Positions 16,846 through 25,488 of a stretch of 64,000 nucleotides of DNA are shown here, piece after piece. The stretch is from NCBI GenBank assembly GCA_964455095.1, contig CAYVUV010000404.1, forward strand, positions 17,187 through 81,186, in the 5' to 3' direction. Every line of letters starts with the position of its first letter. Within the stretch, counting starts at the first letter, position 1. The position numbers and the translations under genes were made by a program. Source of the stretch: CAYVUV01 sp964455095 (GTDB lineage: Bacteria; Desulfobacterota; Binatia; HRBIN30; CADEER01). The notes under the pieces were generated by a model, which saw only the letters and a list, made by a program, of their open reading frames with translations, was not told the origin of the DNA and searched no databases.

Positions 16846-17739
16846 ATGTCGCGTAAAGGGTTGGCCCTCAGCAGGCGACAAGCGCTGCAACAGCTCGGCG
16901 TGCTCGGCGCAGGTGCAGTGGCAGCTGCCTGCGGCAATGGCCACTCGGGTTCGACACCGGCCGCCACGCCGACCCGTACGCTGACGCCCACCCGTGCACC
17001 GACCAGCGCGCCCTCTGCCACTGCGGTGCCGACGCGCACGTCCACCCGACTGCCGTCCCCCACCGCGACCTCAACAAGAGAGCCCACCGAGCGACCGACG
17101 AGCACGCCGAGCCCGACGCCGGAGATTCCCACGCCGAGCGCCACGCCAACTGCGACCGTGACGCCCGAGCAGGTGTCGTGTGTCCTGACGCCGCAACAGA
17201 CGCTCGGCCCCTTTTTCATCGACGTCGGCCTCGTGCGCAGCGACGTCCGCGAAGATCGAGCCGGAACGCCCCTGCGCCTGGCGCTCCAGCTCGTCGACGC
17301 CGATGGCTGCGCGCCGATCCGCGACGCCGTCGTCAACATCTGGCATGCCGACGCCGGCGGCGCCTACTCCGGTTTCGCGGGTCAGCCCGGCGGTATCGAC
17401 ACCCGGGGCAAAACCTTCTTGCGCGGCTACCAGGTCACCGACGCCGACGGACGGGTCGAGTTCACCACGATCTATCCGGGCTGGTACACCGGCCGCACCG
17501 TACATATCCACGTCCGCACCCACCTCGACTCCACCACCGTGCTGGTCTCGCAGCTGTACTTCCCCGACGCGCTCACTGCCGCCGTGCACGCCACGTCGCC
17601 TTACGACACGCGCGGCCCGGACGACACGACCAACGTCACCGACGCCATCGCCCGCAACGGCCTCGAAGATCTCCTCCTCGACATCGTCGAAGAGAGTGGC
17701 GGCTACGCCGGCTCGATCATCCTCGGCGCCGCGCTCTGA
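16846..17739 (+). CDS. Exported intradiol ring-cleavage dioxygenase-like protein
   Basis: A 297-residue protein. The N-terminus SRRQALQQLGVLGAGAVAAAC combines a twin-arginine-like motif with a lipobox, so it may be exported folded and lipid-anchored. Residues about 30-105 form a Thr/Pro-rich linker. The catalytic domain has VVNIWHADAGGAYSGF, then RGYQVTDADGRVEFTTIYPG and WYTGRTVHIHVR. The two tyrosines (AY, WY) and the HIH pair match the four iron ligands of catechol 1,2- and protocatechuate 3,4-dioxygenases. Cytoplasmic members act on catechols; exported members are less studied. It follows an outer-membrane barrel gene in the same direction. Confidence 0.85.
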   Translation: MSRKGLALSRRQALQQLGVLGAGAVAAACGNGHSGSTPAATPTRTLTPTRAPTSAPSATAVPTRTSTRLPSPTATSTREPTERPTSTPSPTPEIPTPSATPTATVTPEQVSCVLTPQQTLGPFFIDVGLVRSDVREDRAGTPLRLALQLVDADGCAPIRDAVVNIWHADAGGAYSGFAGQPGGIDTRGKTFLRGYQVTDADGRVEFTTIYPGWYTGRTVHIHVRTHLDSTTVLVSQLYFPDALTAAVHATSPYDTRGPDDTTNVTDAIARNGLEDLLLDIVEESGGYAGSIILGAAL

Positions 17740-17741
17740 AT

Positions 17742-17841
17742 CCGGTCCCCCTCCTTACCAAGGAGGGGCTAGGGGAGGTTCTCCGTTGAATGCGGGGAAA
17801 ACAACCTCCCCCCTTCCCGCTCCTTGCCAAGGAGGGGAAGA
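17742..17841. repeat. Pair of facing CCTCCTT palindromes
   Basis: One module (17742-17780) contains CCCTCCTTACCAAGGAGGG followed by GCTAGGGGAGGTT. The second (17802-17841) carries CTCCTTGCCAAGGAG in opposite orientation. They face each other across about 20 bp, like the arms of a small inverted-repeat element. The pair separates the convergent dioxygenase and opgG genes. Confidence 0.8.
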
Positions 17842-17842
17842 G

Positions 17843-19372
17843 TCACGGCAGGACCGCGTACGACCACGTCTCCGACAGCGCCTCGCCGTCGCGTTCGAGA
17901 AAGCAGCGCAGCTCGAGCGGCGCCGGCTTCTTCGCTCGCACCTGAAAGGTCACCCGCCAGCCGCCGGTGACCGGATTCTTCACCACGTGGTAGTCGAGCA
18001 CCTCGCCGGCCTCGTCGCCGCCGGCGATGGTGATCACACCGCGCGGGGCGCGGTCCTCCGGTATCGCGCTCAGCCCCGCGCCTTCGAAGTCGAGCACGAA
18101 GCGATGGCCGCCGGGGAACGTGCCGTAGTCGCGGCGCGTCGCGACCAGACGGCCACCCGGCGGTCGGCTGGGGTCGTCGCCGTACCAGTACATCGAGTAG
18201 GAGAAGGACACCGGCACGCCGGGTAGCGGCGGCGACGCGGGCACCCAGTAGGCGACGATGTTGTCGTGAATGTCGGTGTCGGTCGGCAGCTGCATCAGCT
18301 CGATGTGGCCGTCGCCCCAATCGCCGTGCGTGGTGATCCACACGCTCGGGCGCAGGTCGGTGCGCGTCTCGAGGTCCTGATGGTGCGAAAAATCGCGGTC
18401 GCGCTGCAGCAGGCCGAAGCCGCGCGGGTTGTGCATCTGCAGCGAGTTGACCTGCATCGAACGCGCGTTGTCGAGCGGCCGCCAGAGCCATTCGCCATTG
18501 TCGAAGTTGAGCAGCAAGCCGTCGGAGTCGTGCACCTCGGGGCGGTAGTCGACCGCCGGCTGCAGCGTGTTCTCGCCGTGGAAGAACATGCTGGTGAACG
18601 GCGCGATGCCGAGCTTGCCGACCGGGCGGCGCAAGATCACCCGCGCCTCGACGTGCACCGCCGTCTGGTCGCCCGGCTGGATGGTGAAGCGATAGGCGCC
18701 GGTGACGCTCGGCCCGTCGAGCAGCGCGTAGACGACCATCTGCGTCGCGTCGGCGGCCGGGCGCACGAGCCAGAACTCGCGGAAGTACGGAAACTCCTCC
18801 GGCGTCGGGGCCACCGTGTCGATGGCGATGCCGCGCGCGGAGAGACCGTAGACCTGGTGGCGGCCGAGGGCGCGGAAGTAGCTCGCGCCGAGGAAGACGA
18901 TCAGCTCGTCGTAGTACTCGGGCTTGTTGAGCGGATAGTGAATGCGGAATCCCGCGTAGCCGAGATCGCGCGGCACGCGGTCGCCGAAGTCGTTCTTGCC
19001 GTAGTTGAACTGCTCGGAGCTCGAGGTGATCGGGTGCGCGCCGGTGTCGTCGACTTCGTTGATCAGCACCGTGCGATCGAAGTACAGACCGGGGTGAAAG
19101 AACTGCACCTGGAACGGCGACGGCGTGCCGCGCCACAACGTCCGCTCGGTGCGAAAACGAATGTCGCGCCACTGGTCGTAGTTGATGTCGAGCAGCCACT
19201 GCGGCACTTTCGTCGCCTCGTACGGCTTCTCCGCCAGCGCCGCCGCCTTCGCCACGACGTCCTCGATATCGAACGCGACGGCCGTGCCGCCGTGCCCGAG
19301 AGCCCACGTCGCGACCACGGCGGCCGCGCACAGCCAGCGCCGCGCGGATTGACTCTTGTCGGTCCTCAGCAT
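17843..19372 (-). CDS. opgG: Periplasmic glucan biosynthesis protein OpgG
   Basis: A 509-residue OpgG/MdoG-family protein. A signal peptide (to about residue 34, TAVAF) is followed by FDIEDVVAKAAALAEKPYE and YDQWRDIRFR, the classical start of the mature family. GYAGFRIHYPLNKP, FLGASYFRALGRHQVYGLSARGIAIDT and EFPYFREFWL are further family blocks. In proteobacteria OpgG acts in the periplasm on the beta-1,2-glucan backbone made by the membrane glucosyltransferase OpgH, in osmoregulated periplasmic glucan synthesis. No opgH is present in this window. The gene stands alone, with opposite-strand neighbours on both sides. Confidence 0.95.
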   Translation of the reverse strand: MLRTDKSQSARRWLCAAAVVATWALGHGGTAVAFDIEDVVAKAAALAEKPYEATKVPQWLLDINYDQWRDIRFRTERTLWRGTPSPFQVQFFHPGLYFDRTVLINEVDDTGAHPITSSSEQFNYGKNDFGDRVPRDLGYAGFRIHYPLNKPEYYDELIVFLGASYFRALGRHQVYGLSARGIAIDTVAPTPEEFPYFREFWLVRPAADATQMVVYALLDGPSVTGAYRFTIQPGDQTAVHVEARVILRRPVGKLGIAPFTSMFFHGENTLQPAVDYRPEVHDSDGLLLNFDNGEWLWRPLDNARSMQVNSLQMHNPRGFGLLQRDRDFSHHQDLETRTDLRPSVWITTHGDWGDGHIELMQLPTDTDIHDNIVAYWVPASPPLPGVPVSFSYSMYWYGDDPSRPPGGRLVATRRDYGTFPGGHRFVLDFEGAGLSAIPEDRAPRGVITIAGGDEAGEVLDYHVVKNPVTGGWRVTFQVRAKKPAPLELRCFLERDGEALSETWSYAVLP

Positions 19373-19467
19373 CGCGCCACTCTGCCAACATCGGCAATGG
19401 CGTCAAGCGCAGCAGGGAGCTCTGCCTGGACACTCGACCCTCCCGTACGCTAGGCGATGACTATCGC

Positions 19468-20463
19468 ATGACCCCCAACCACCTCAGCTTCAGCACCCAG
19501 GCGCTGCGCTATTTCCAGCGCGACCACGACACCGTGCGGCGCCAGCCGCTCGCCGTCGCCGCCGCATGGCGCGGCCCGGAGGTGGCGCGCCAGTCGGACT
19601 GGATGGCGCGACTCTCTCCCGACCAGATCGTAGAGCTGGAGCGCGCCGCCGACACCGTGCAGGCGCGCGGCCTGAGCCTCGGCGAGGTGCGGCGCGAGGA
19701 CTTCCCGCTGCCGACACTCGCTCCGGTCATTGCCGCCTGGGCGCGCGAGCTGGCAGACGGGCGCGGCTTCGTGCTCGTGCGCGGGCTGCCGGTGGCGCGC
19801 TGGGGCGACGAGCGCGCGGCGCTGGTGTATTGGGCGCTCGGCCAGCATCTCGGCGAGCCTGGCGCGCAGAACCCCGACGGCGAGCTGCTCGGCCATGTCG
19901 TCGACACCGGTGAGGACGCCGCCAACCCCTACGTGCGCCGCTATCGCACCGCCGGCGACATCGCCTATCATTGCGATCTCGCCGACGTCGTCGGCCTGCT
20001 GTGCCTGCGCACGGCGCGCCGCGGCGGCGCCAGCCGCATCGCCAGTTCCGTCACGGTGTACAACGAGCTCCTGCGGCGCCGCCCCGACCTGGTCGAACGC
20101 CTCTACGAGCCGTTCTGCCTCGACACGCGCGACGAGCAGGGCAGCGGACGCCTGCCCTACGTGCCCGTCGTGCCGTGCCGCTTCGCCGCCGGCACGTTGC
20201 GCACCTTCTACCACAGCGACTACGTCCGCTCCGCCGTGCGCCACGCGGAAGTGCCGCCCTTCACCGACGACGAGCGCACGCTGCTCGATCTCTACGAAGA
20301 GATCGCCGCCTCACCCGACGTCTACCTCGACATGCACTTCGAGCCCGGCGACATCCAGCTCATCTCCAACCACGTCGTCCTGCACGCCCGCACGGCCTAC
20401 GAAGATCACGACGACCCCGCGCAGCGCCGCCACCTGTTGCGGCTGTGGCTGTCGCTGACCTGA
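19468..20463 (+). CDS. TauD/TfdA-family Fe(II)/2-oxoglutarate dioxygenase
   Basis: A 331-residue cytoplasmic oxygenase. The facial triad is visible as HCD (AYHCDLADVVGL, about residue 172) with a distal His (VLHARTAYEDH, about residue 312). A late Arg (RRHLLRLWLSL) probably binds 2-oxoglutarate. The protein begins with about 90 residues before the core, longer than TauD itself. Such proteins hydroxylate or cleave small acids, amines or sulphonates; this one's substrate cannot be inferred. It converges on the enoyl-CoA hydratase gene with only three bases between stops. Confidence 0.88.
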   Translation: MTPNHLSFSTQALRYFQRDHDTVRRQPLAVAAAWRGPEVARQSDWMARLSPDQIVELERAADTVQARGLSLGEVRREDFPLPTLAPVIAAWARELADGRGFVLVRGLPVARWGDERAALVYWALGQHLGEPGAQNPDGELLGHVVDTGEDAANPYVRRYRTAGDIAYHCDLADVVGLLCLRTARRGGASRIASSVTVYNELLRRRPDLVERLYEPFCLDTRDEQGSGRLPYVPVVPCRFAAGTLRTFYHSDYVRSAVRHAEVPPFTDDERTLLDLYEEIAASPDVYLDMHFEPGDIQLISNHVVLHARTAYEDHDDPAQRRHLLRLWLSLT

Positions 20464-20466
20464 ATC

Positions 20467-21237
20467 TCACTCGCGCGGCCAGTTCGGGCGGCGCTTCTCG
20501 AAGAAGGCCTGGAAGCCCTCGGCCATCTCGGGCGACATGATGGCGCGGCGGAACATGTTGACGTCGGGTGCGGGGAGGCGGCCGTTCATATCGTCCTTCA
20601 CCATGGCGCGGGCCCGCGGGCCGGTCTGGCGGATCTGATCGAGGGTCCATTCGAGCTGCGCCGCCAGCTCGGCGTGCGGCACGACGCGCCCGACCAGGCC
20701 GATAGCAGCCGCCTCGTGTGCGTCGATCACGGCGCCGGTGAAGAGCAGGTACTTCGCCTTGCCCAGCCCGACATGCGCGGCGAGGCGCGCCGCGATCCAC
20801 GGATCGGGCGCGCCGCGCAACAGCTCGGGGGCGCGGAAGACGGCGCGGTCGGAGGCGAGACTGACGTCGCTGAACAGCACCAGGTTGAGTCCGCCGGCGT
20901 AGCAGATGCCGTTGATCGCGGCGACGACGACGCGGCGGCAGCGCTCGAGATGGCGGAACGGAAAGTGGTCGGTCGGATCGAGCTCCTGTGCCAACGCCTC
21001 GGGATGCTCGCTCGCGCCGCTCATGTCGCCGCCGACGGCGAACACATCGCCCGTGCCGGTGAGACAGAGGGCGTCGAGCTCGGCATCGCCATCGGCGAGA
21101 ATCGCCGCGCGCTTGAGGCCGCGGTACATGTCCTGCGTGATGGCGTTGCGCTTGGCGGCGTGGTCGATGCGCACGTGCAGCACGCGGTCGGCCGTGTGCG
21201 CGTGCAGGTGGCGCGATCCGAGATCGACGTCACTCAT
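20467..21237 (-). CDS. Enoyl-CoA hydratase/isomerase family protein
   Basis: A 256-residue crotonase-fold protein. The oxyanion-hole segments CLTGTGDVFAVGGDM and INGICYAGGLNLVLFSDVSLAS are present. FRAPELLRGAPDPWIA carries the acidic residue typical of hydratases, followed by FTGAVIDAHEAAAIGLVGRVV. Members hydrate, isomerise or hydrolyse acyl-CoA esters. It is the third gene of an operon with a CaiB/BaiF CoA-transferase (three bases upstream) and an amidohydrolase. That suggests breakdown of an acid activated by CoA transfer. Confidence 0.92.
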   Translation of the reverse strand: MSDVDLGSRHLHAHTADRVLHVRIDHAAKRNAITQDMYRGLKRAAILADGDAELDALCLTGTGDVFAVGGDMSGASEHPEALAQELDPTDHFPFRHLERCRRVVVAAINGICYAGGLNLVLFSDVSLASDRAVFRAPELLRGAPDPWIAARLAAHVGLGKAKYLLFTGAVIDAHEAAAIGLVGRVVPHAELAAQLEWTLDQIRQTGPRARAMVKDDMNGRLPAPDVNMFRRAIMSPEMAEGFQAFFEKRRPNWPRE

Positions 21238-21240
21238 CCT

Positions 21241-23607
21241 CTATACTCCCTTCGGCCGCGTGCCGATGACGCCGGCCGCGGTCAGCTCGGCAATGGCCGC
21301 CTCGTCGAGACCGAGCATCTCGCGCAGGATCTCGCCGTTGTGCTCGCCGAGCACCGGCGCCGGTCGGCGCAACCAGTGCGCAACGCTGGCATAGCGAAAC
21401 GGTACGGTCGGCATCCAGTGCGTGCCGACGGCCGGATGCGCGCAGTGTTCGAAGAATCCGCGCGCCGCCATCTGCGGATGCGCGCTGGTGGCGCGCGGAT
21501 CGACGACGCGCGCCGCCGGCACGCCCGCCGCGATCAGCAAGTCGATCGTTGCATCGCACTCCCGCTCGGCGGCCCAACGCCGCAGCGCCTCGTCGAGGCG
21601 ATCGTGCGCCGCCCGTCGACCCGCGTGCGTGTCGAGCGAGGGATCGGCAGCCCACGCCGGCCGGCCGAGCACATCGCGCAGCGCCATCCACTGCGCATCG
21701 CTCGCCACCGACAGCGCCAGCCATTGCTCGACGCCGCGGCAGCGATAGAGCCCCTGCGGCGCCGCGCCGGGGGAGCGATTGCCGTCGCGGCACAGCAGAT
21801 GCCCGTACGCCGAGTGCTCGATCACCTGCTCGGCGGCGGCGTTGAGCGCGCCTTCGACCATCGTCACCTCGACGTGCCGCCCGACACCCGTTGCCTCGCG
21901 ATCGGCCAGGGCGACGAGCAAGGCGAACGCGGCGTGCATGCCGGCGAGCGGGTCGCACGGGCCGCGTTGAATGCGCGGTTGATCGTCGCGGTGGCCGGTG
22001 ATCCAGGCCAGGCCCGTCATTTGTTCCATCGTCTGCGCGAAGCCGGTGTTGTCGCGCCACGGACCGCTGAGGCCGAAGGCCGGCATGCGCACCATGATCG
22101 CGCGCGGGTTGAGGGCGTGCACGGCGTCCCAGGTGAGGCCGAACTGCTCCAGCACGCGCGGCGAGTAGTTCTCGACCAGCGCATCGCACTGGCCGATCAG
22201 GCGCCGCATCAGCGCCTGGCCGCGCGGGTCGCCGAGGTCGAGCGTCAGGCCGCGCTTGTTGGCGTTGGCGCAGAGGAAGAAGACGCTGAACTCCCACCAG
22301 CGCTCGTGTCCGGCGAAGACGCCGCCGGCGTAGCGCGCGCCGTCGGGCTTCTGGATCGACTCGATGTGGATGACATCGGCGCCGAGCGCGGCGAGCATGT
22401 GCGTCGAGGCCGGGCCTGCCCACCAGTTGGTGACGTCGAGAATGCGCAACCCCGTGAGTGGCAGCTCCGACGGTCCGCTCGCTCGCGGGCGCGCCGGTGC
22501 GCGGGGGGCGACGCGCCCGCTGTGCTCGCCGAGACGCGGCGCCGGGCGCGGCGGTGCTGGACTCTCGCTGTCGATCAGATACGGCGGGCGCGGGTACGTG
22601 AACGTGTCGCGTGCGTCGCGCCGGAAGACACCGCGCGCGACGAGCTGCTCGTGGCGCTGCACGGACTCCCCGTCGTTGATCGGCGCCACCGGAATGCGCA
22701 GCGCCGAGGCGCGCTCGACGATCTCCGCCGTGGTGTGGCGCGTGGTCCAGGCGTGGACGATCTCGTTCCATTCCGCGAAGCGCGTCATGCGGCCGTAGAC
22801 CAGGGCGAGCTCGGGGTCGTCGAGAAGGTCGGGCCGCTCGATCAGGACCAGGAAGTCCCGAAACTGCTGCCCGGTGTTGGTGCAGAAGCCGACGTAGCCG
22901 TCGACAGTCGGCTCGATCGACGGTGTCTCGACCGAGCGCCCCGGCCCTGGGACATCGGGGCGGCCGAACAGGCTCCACATCAAATCGAGAAAGTTGGTCG
23001 AGGCCAGCGACATCACCTCGAGCAGCGAGAAGTCGATGTGCTCGCCGTGCCCGGTGCGGCGCGCGCGGTGCACCGCCGCCAGTGCGGCCACCGCCGCGAA
23101 CGTGCCGCCGACCCACTCGGTGATGCGTCCGCCGGCCTGGAACGGCTCGCCGTCCGGGCGCCCACGCGCGCCGATCGATCCCGCCTCGGCCTGAATGGTG
23201 AACTCGGTCGCCGGGCGATTGTGCCACGGGCCGCCGCGGCCGAACGGCGTGATCGACAGCAGCACCAGCCCCGGGAAGCGCCGCGGCAGATCGAGTCCGT
23301 CGATGGTACCGATCGGAAAGCTCTCGACGACCAGGTCCGCACTCGCCACCAGCTCCTGCACGGGCACATCGCCCGGCTCGCCGACGACCGACTGCTTCGA
23401 CGCGTTGAGAAAACGGAACAGCGCCCCGTCGCTGTCGCCGAGATCGGCACCCGATGCCGACCAGCGCCGCAGCGGATCGCCGCCGCGCGGCTCGACCTTG
23501 ATCACCTCGGCGCCAGCATCGGCGAACAGCTTGGTGCAATACGGGCCGGCGATCTCGGTCGAGAAATCGACGACGCGCACGTCGCGCAGCCACTGCATGT
23601 CGAACAC
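21241..23607 (-). CDS. Double-domain CaiB/BaiF (class III) CoA-transferase
   Basis: A 788-residue protein, twice the normal family length. Two complete class III CoA-transferase halves lie in tandem. The first begins VVDFSTEIAGPYCTKLFADAGAEVIKVE. The second begins near residue 385 with LDVTNWWAGPASTHMLAALGADVIHIE and continues with GFAQTMEQMTGLAW and GPCDPLAGMHAAFALL. Class III enzymes normally form interlocked dimers, so a fused pair could fold as one interlocked unit, as in other two-domain members. It should move CoA between two carboxylic acids. It is flanked in the operon by an amidohydrolase and an enoyl-CoA hydratase. Confidence 0.93.
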   Translation of the reverse strand: MFDMQWLRDVRVVDFSTEIAGPYCTKLFADAGAEVIKVEPRGGDPLRRWSASGADLGDSDGALFRFLNASKQSVVGEPGDVPVQELVASADLVVESFPIGTIDGLDLPRRFPGLVLLSITPFGRGGPWHNRPATEFTIQAEAGSIGARGRPDGEPFQAGGRITEWVGGTFAAVAALAAVHRARRTGHGEHIDFSLLEVMSLASTNFLDLMWSLFGRPDVPGPGRSVETPSIEPTVDGYVGFCTNTGQQFRDFLVLIERPDLLDDPELALVYGRMTRFAEWNEIVHAWTTRHTTAEIVERASALRIPVAPINDGESVQRHEQLVARGVFRRDARDTFTYPRPPYLIDSESPAPPRPAPRLGEHSGRVAPRAPARPRASGPSELPLTGLRILDVTNWWAGPASTHMLAALGADVIHIESIQKPDGARYAGGVFAGHERWWEFSVFFLCANANKRGLTLDLGDPRGQALMRRLIGQCDALVENYSPRVLEQFGLTWDAVHALNPRAIMVRMPAFGLSGPWRDNTGFAQTMEQMTGLAWITGHRDDQPRIQRGPCDPLAGMHAAFALLVALADREATGVGRHVEVTMVEGALNAAAEQVIEHSAYGHLLCRDGNRSPGAAPQGLYRCRGVEQWLALSVASDAQWMALRDVLGRPAWAADPSLDTHAGRRAAHDRLDEALRRWAAERECDATIDLLIAAGVPAARVVDPRATSAHPQMAARGFFEHCAHPAVGTHWMPTVPFRYASVAHWLRRPAPVLGEHNGEILREMLGLDEAAIAELTAAGVIGTRPKGV

Positions 23608-23622
23608 CGCGCGGCGGAATCC

Positions 23623-24783
23623 TTATTCGAGCTGGTAGAGCGCGGCGGCGTTGTCGTGCAGCACCTTGCGCAGCGTCGTCTCCGGCACGTCCGCCAGGGC
23701 GCGCGCCGCGTACTCGCGCGGCCGTACGGCGGAGCTCTGCGGCCCGGGCGACATGCTGGTCGGATGCGGGAAGTCGGTCTCGAACAGCATGTTGTCGGGA
23801 TAGACCTCCAGCGCCGTGCGCACGCCTTCATTCTCGAACCAGAAGCAGCCGTAGATCTGGCGCCGGAAGTACTCGCTCGGCAGCAGATCGTACTCGGGAT
23901 GCTCGCGGCGCACGCCGCCATTCTGCCACTGCCAGTCGAAGGCCTCGAGCATGAACGGCATCCAACCGGCGCCGCTTTCGACCGAGACGAACTTGAGCTT
24001 GGGAAAGCGATGGCAGATACCGCCGAAGGTGAGATCGGAGAGGCACTTGGAGTTTTCGAGGAAGTACAGCGCCGAGGTGCGTGTAAAGTTGGTCTTGATG
24101 CCGAGGCCGCCCGGATCGTCGAACAGGTCGCCGAGCATGCCGGCGCCGACGTGGAAGCTGATCGGGAGGCCGGCGTCTTGCGCGGCGGCCCAGACCGGGT
24201 CCCAGTGCCGATGCGGCAACACCGGTTGGCCGAAGGCTTGCGGCTGCCCGCAGATGAGCACCGCCTTGTGCCCCAGCACGGCGCCGCGCGCGATCTCTTT
24301 GACTGTCGCGTCGACGTCCCAGAACGGCATCGCCATCACCGGCACCAGCCTGCGCGGATCGGCGCGCGTCCAATCGATCAGGAAGTCGTTGTAGGCGCGC
24401 ACGCACTCGAGCATCAGCTCGGGCTCCTTGAGCGCCAGGAAACGACCGGAGCCGAAGCCGCCGAGGTTGGGGTACAGCACCTGCGCCCAGATGCCCTCGC
24501 GGTCCATGTGTGCCAGGCGCGCGCGCGGGTCGAACGTGCTCGGATCGATGTCGTCGTAGGTATTGGGAAACTCCGGAATCGTGCCGTCGAAACCCGCCAC
24601 CGAGTACGCACCGGGCGCCCCGACCGGTTCGCCGGCGATCATCCAGACGTCCTTGTCGCCGAGCCGCTCGATGTGCGGCACCAGCGCCCCCCACTTCGCC
24701 GCCACGCGCGCCGTCCACACATCGCGCGGCTCGGTGATGTGCGTGTCGGTGTCGATGACTTTGAAACGATCGAACAGATCCAT
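23623..24783 (-). CDS. Amidohydrolase 2 family protein
   Basis: A 386-residue TIM-barrel hydrolase/decarboxylase. ATG 24783 begins MDLFDRFKVIDTDTHITEP, placing the metal motif DTDTH at the usual N-terminal position. Later blocks are ISFHVGAGM (metal His), LTFGGICHRFPKLKFVSVESGAGW and FETDFPHPTSMSPG (metal Asp). This set matches the ACMSD-like branch common beside CoA-linked degradation genes, including many soil-bacterial members of unknown substrate. It is the first gene of the operon with the CoA-transferase and enoyl-CoA hydratase. An upstream ATG at 24819 is possible but less typical. Confidence 0.9.
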   Translation of the reverse strand: MDLFDRFKVIDTDTHITEPRDVWTARVAAKWGALVPHIERLGDKDVWMIAGEPVGAPGAYSVAGFDGTIPEFPNTYDDIDPSTFDPRARLAHMDREGIWAQVLYPNLGGFGSGRFLALKEPELMLECVRAYNDFLIDWTRADPRRLVPVMAMPFWDVDATVKEIARGAVLGHKAVLICGQPQAFGQPVLPHRHWDPVWAAAQDAGLPISFHVGAGMLGDLFDDPGGLGIKTNFTRTSALYFLENSKCLSDLTFGGICHRFPKLKFVSVESGAGWMPFMLEAFDWQWQNGGVRREHPEYDLLPSEYFRRQIYGCFWFENEGVRTALEVYPDNMLFETDFPHPTSMSPGPQSSAVRPREYAARALADVPETTLRKVLHDNAAALYQLE

Positions 24784-24909
24784 GCGCTCGTCATCGCCCA
24801 CGACGCGCCCGCGAGTCAACCGCAGTGGAACGTCATCGCCGGCAGCGCTATGGTCGCGCCCAATTCAACACACCAGGGACCGAAGGTTCACGCGCCGAGA
24901 GGAGACACG

Positions 24910-25338
24910 ATGACCGAATTCAGCCGTGAAGAACTTCACGCCGCATGGAAGCGCCGTATGGAGCTGCAGGACGCCGACGACTGGCGCGGCTTCGGGCTGA
25001 CGTTCACCGAGGACGCCGTCTACCACGAGCATCACTACGGCATCTTCCGCGGGCGCAAAGCGATCCTCGAATGGCTGGTGCCGGTGATGGAGTACTGCAA
25101 GGATTGGACGTATCCGGTCGAGTGGGTGAACATCGACGGCAACCGCGTCGTGCACAAGTGGCTCAACCGCCTGCCCGGCAAGCGCGCCGACGGGTCGTTC
25201 TACGAATTCGCCGGCATGACGGCGATGGAGTACGCCGGCAATGGCCAGTTCTCCTTCCAGGAAGACATCTACAACCGCATCGAGACCGACAAGATCATCG
25301 ACGAGTGGCGAGCGGCAACGGGCGGCAAGTACAAGTAG
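24910..25338 (+). CDS. SnoaL-like (NTF2-fold) small protein
   Basis: A 142-residue protein starting at ATG 24910 behind GAGGAG. It has the cone-shaped NTF2/SnoaL pattern: an N-terminal helix (EELHAAWKRRMELQDADDW), then FTEDAVYHEHHYGIFRGRKAILEWL, and strands ending in FSFQEDIYNRIE. His and Glu residues line the predicted pocket (YHEHHYG). Members are polyketide cyclases, isomerases, dehydratases or hydratases, and many have no known activity. It is transcribed away from the amidohydrolase operon and may share its promoter region (24784-24909). Confidence 0.82.
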   Translation: MTEFSREELHAAWKRRMELQDADDWRGFGLTFTEDAVYHEHHYGIFRGRKAILEWLVPVMEYCKDWTYPVEWVNIDGNRVVHKWLNRLPGKRADGSFYEFAGMTAMEYAGNGQFSFQEDIYNRIETDKIIDEWRAATGGKYK

Positions 25339-25346
25339 CGACGACA

Positions 25347-25371
25347 GGCTCCGCGGCAGCGTCGCCCTCCC
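25347..25371 (+). repeat. Copy of the GGCTCCGC...GCCCTCCC dispersed repeat
   Basis: Twenty-five bases that match 32523-32547 at all but one position. Related copies lie at 32479-32503 (inverted), 34863-34887 and 61371-61395. This copy is non-coding, just after a stop codon. Confidence 0.8.
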
Positions 25372-25379
25372 CAAGGCAC

Positions 25380-25417
25380 ACCTCCCCTAGCCCCTCCTTG
25401 GCAAGGAGGGGGACCGG
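25380..25417. repeat. CCCCTCCTTGGCAAGGAGGGG palindrome
   Basis: A single copy of the same module seen in facing pairs at 17742 and 53181, including the flanks ACCTCCCCTAG and GGACCGG. It lies in the 150-bp gap between convergent genes. Confidence 0.85.
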
Positions 25418-25422
25418 AGGGG

Positions 25423-25463
25423 AAAACAAAAGAGCCGGTGAGCGCGTATGCGCTCACCGGCTC
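25423..25463 (-). terminator. Intrinsic terminator of the glutamine synthetase gene
   Basis: On the minus strand a perfect 14-bp stem (arms 25450-25463 and 25432-25445, four-base loop) is followed at once by TTTTGTTTT. It begins 26 bp after the glnN stop codon. This is a textbook rho-independent terminator and the clearest one in the window. Confidence 0.92.
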
Positions 25464-25488
25464 AAATCGCAGGTTGCGCTCTCGCCGC

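Noticed and set aside
20674..25338. A continuous plus-strand open frame of more than 1500 codons opposite the catabolic operon
   Set aside because: It lies antisense to three clear enzyme genes. Its composition is Arg/Ala/His-rich without any domain, and it is open only because of high GC. Only the last 142 codons (24910-25338) are a real gene.
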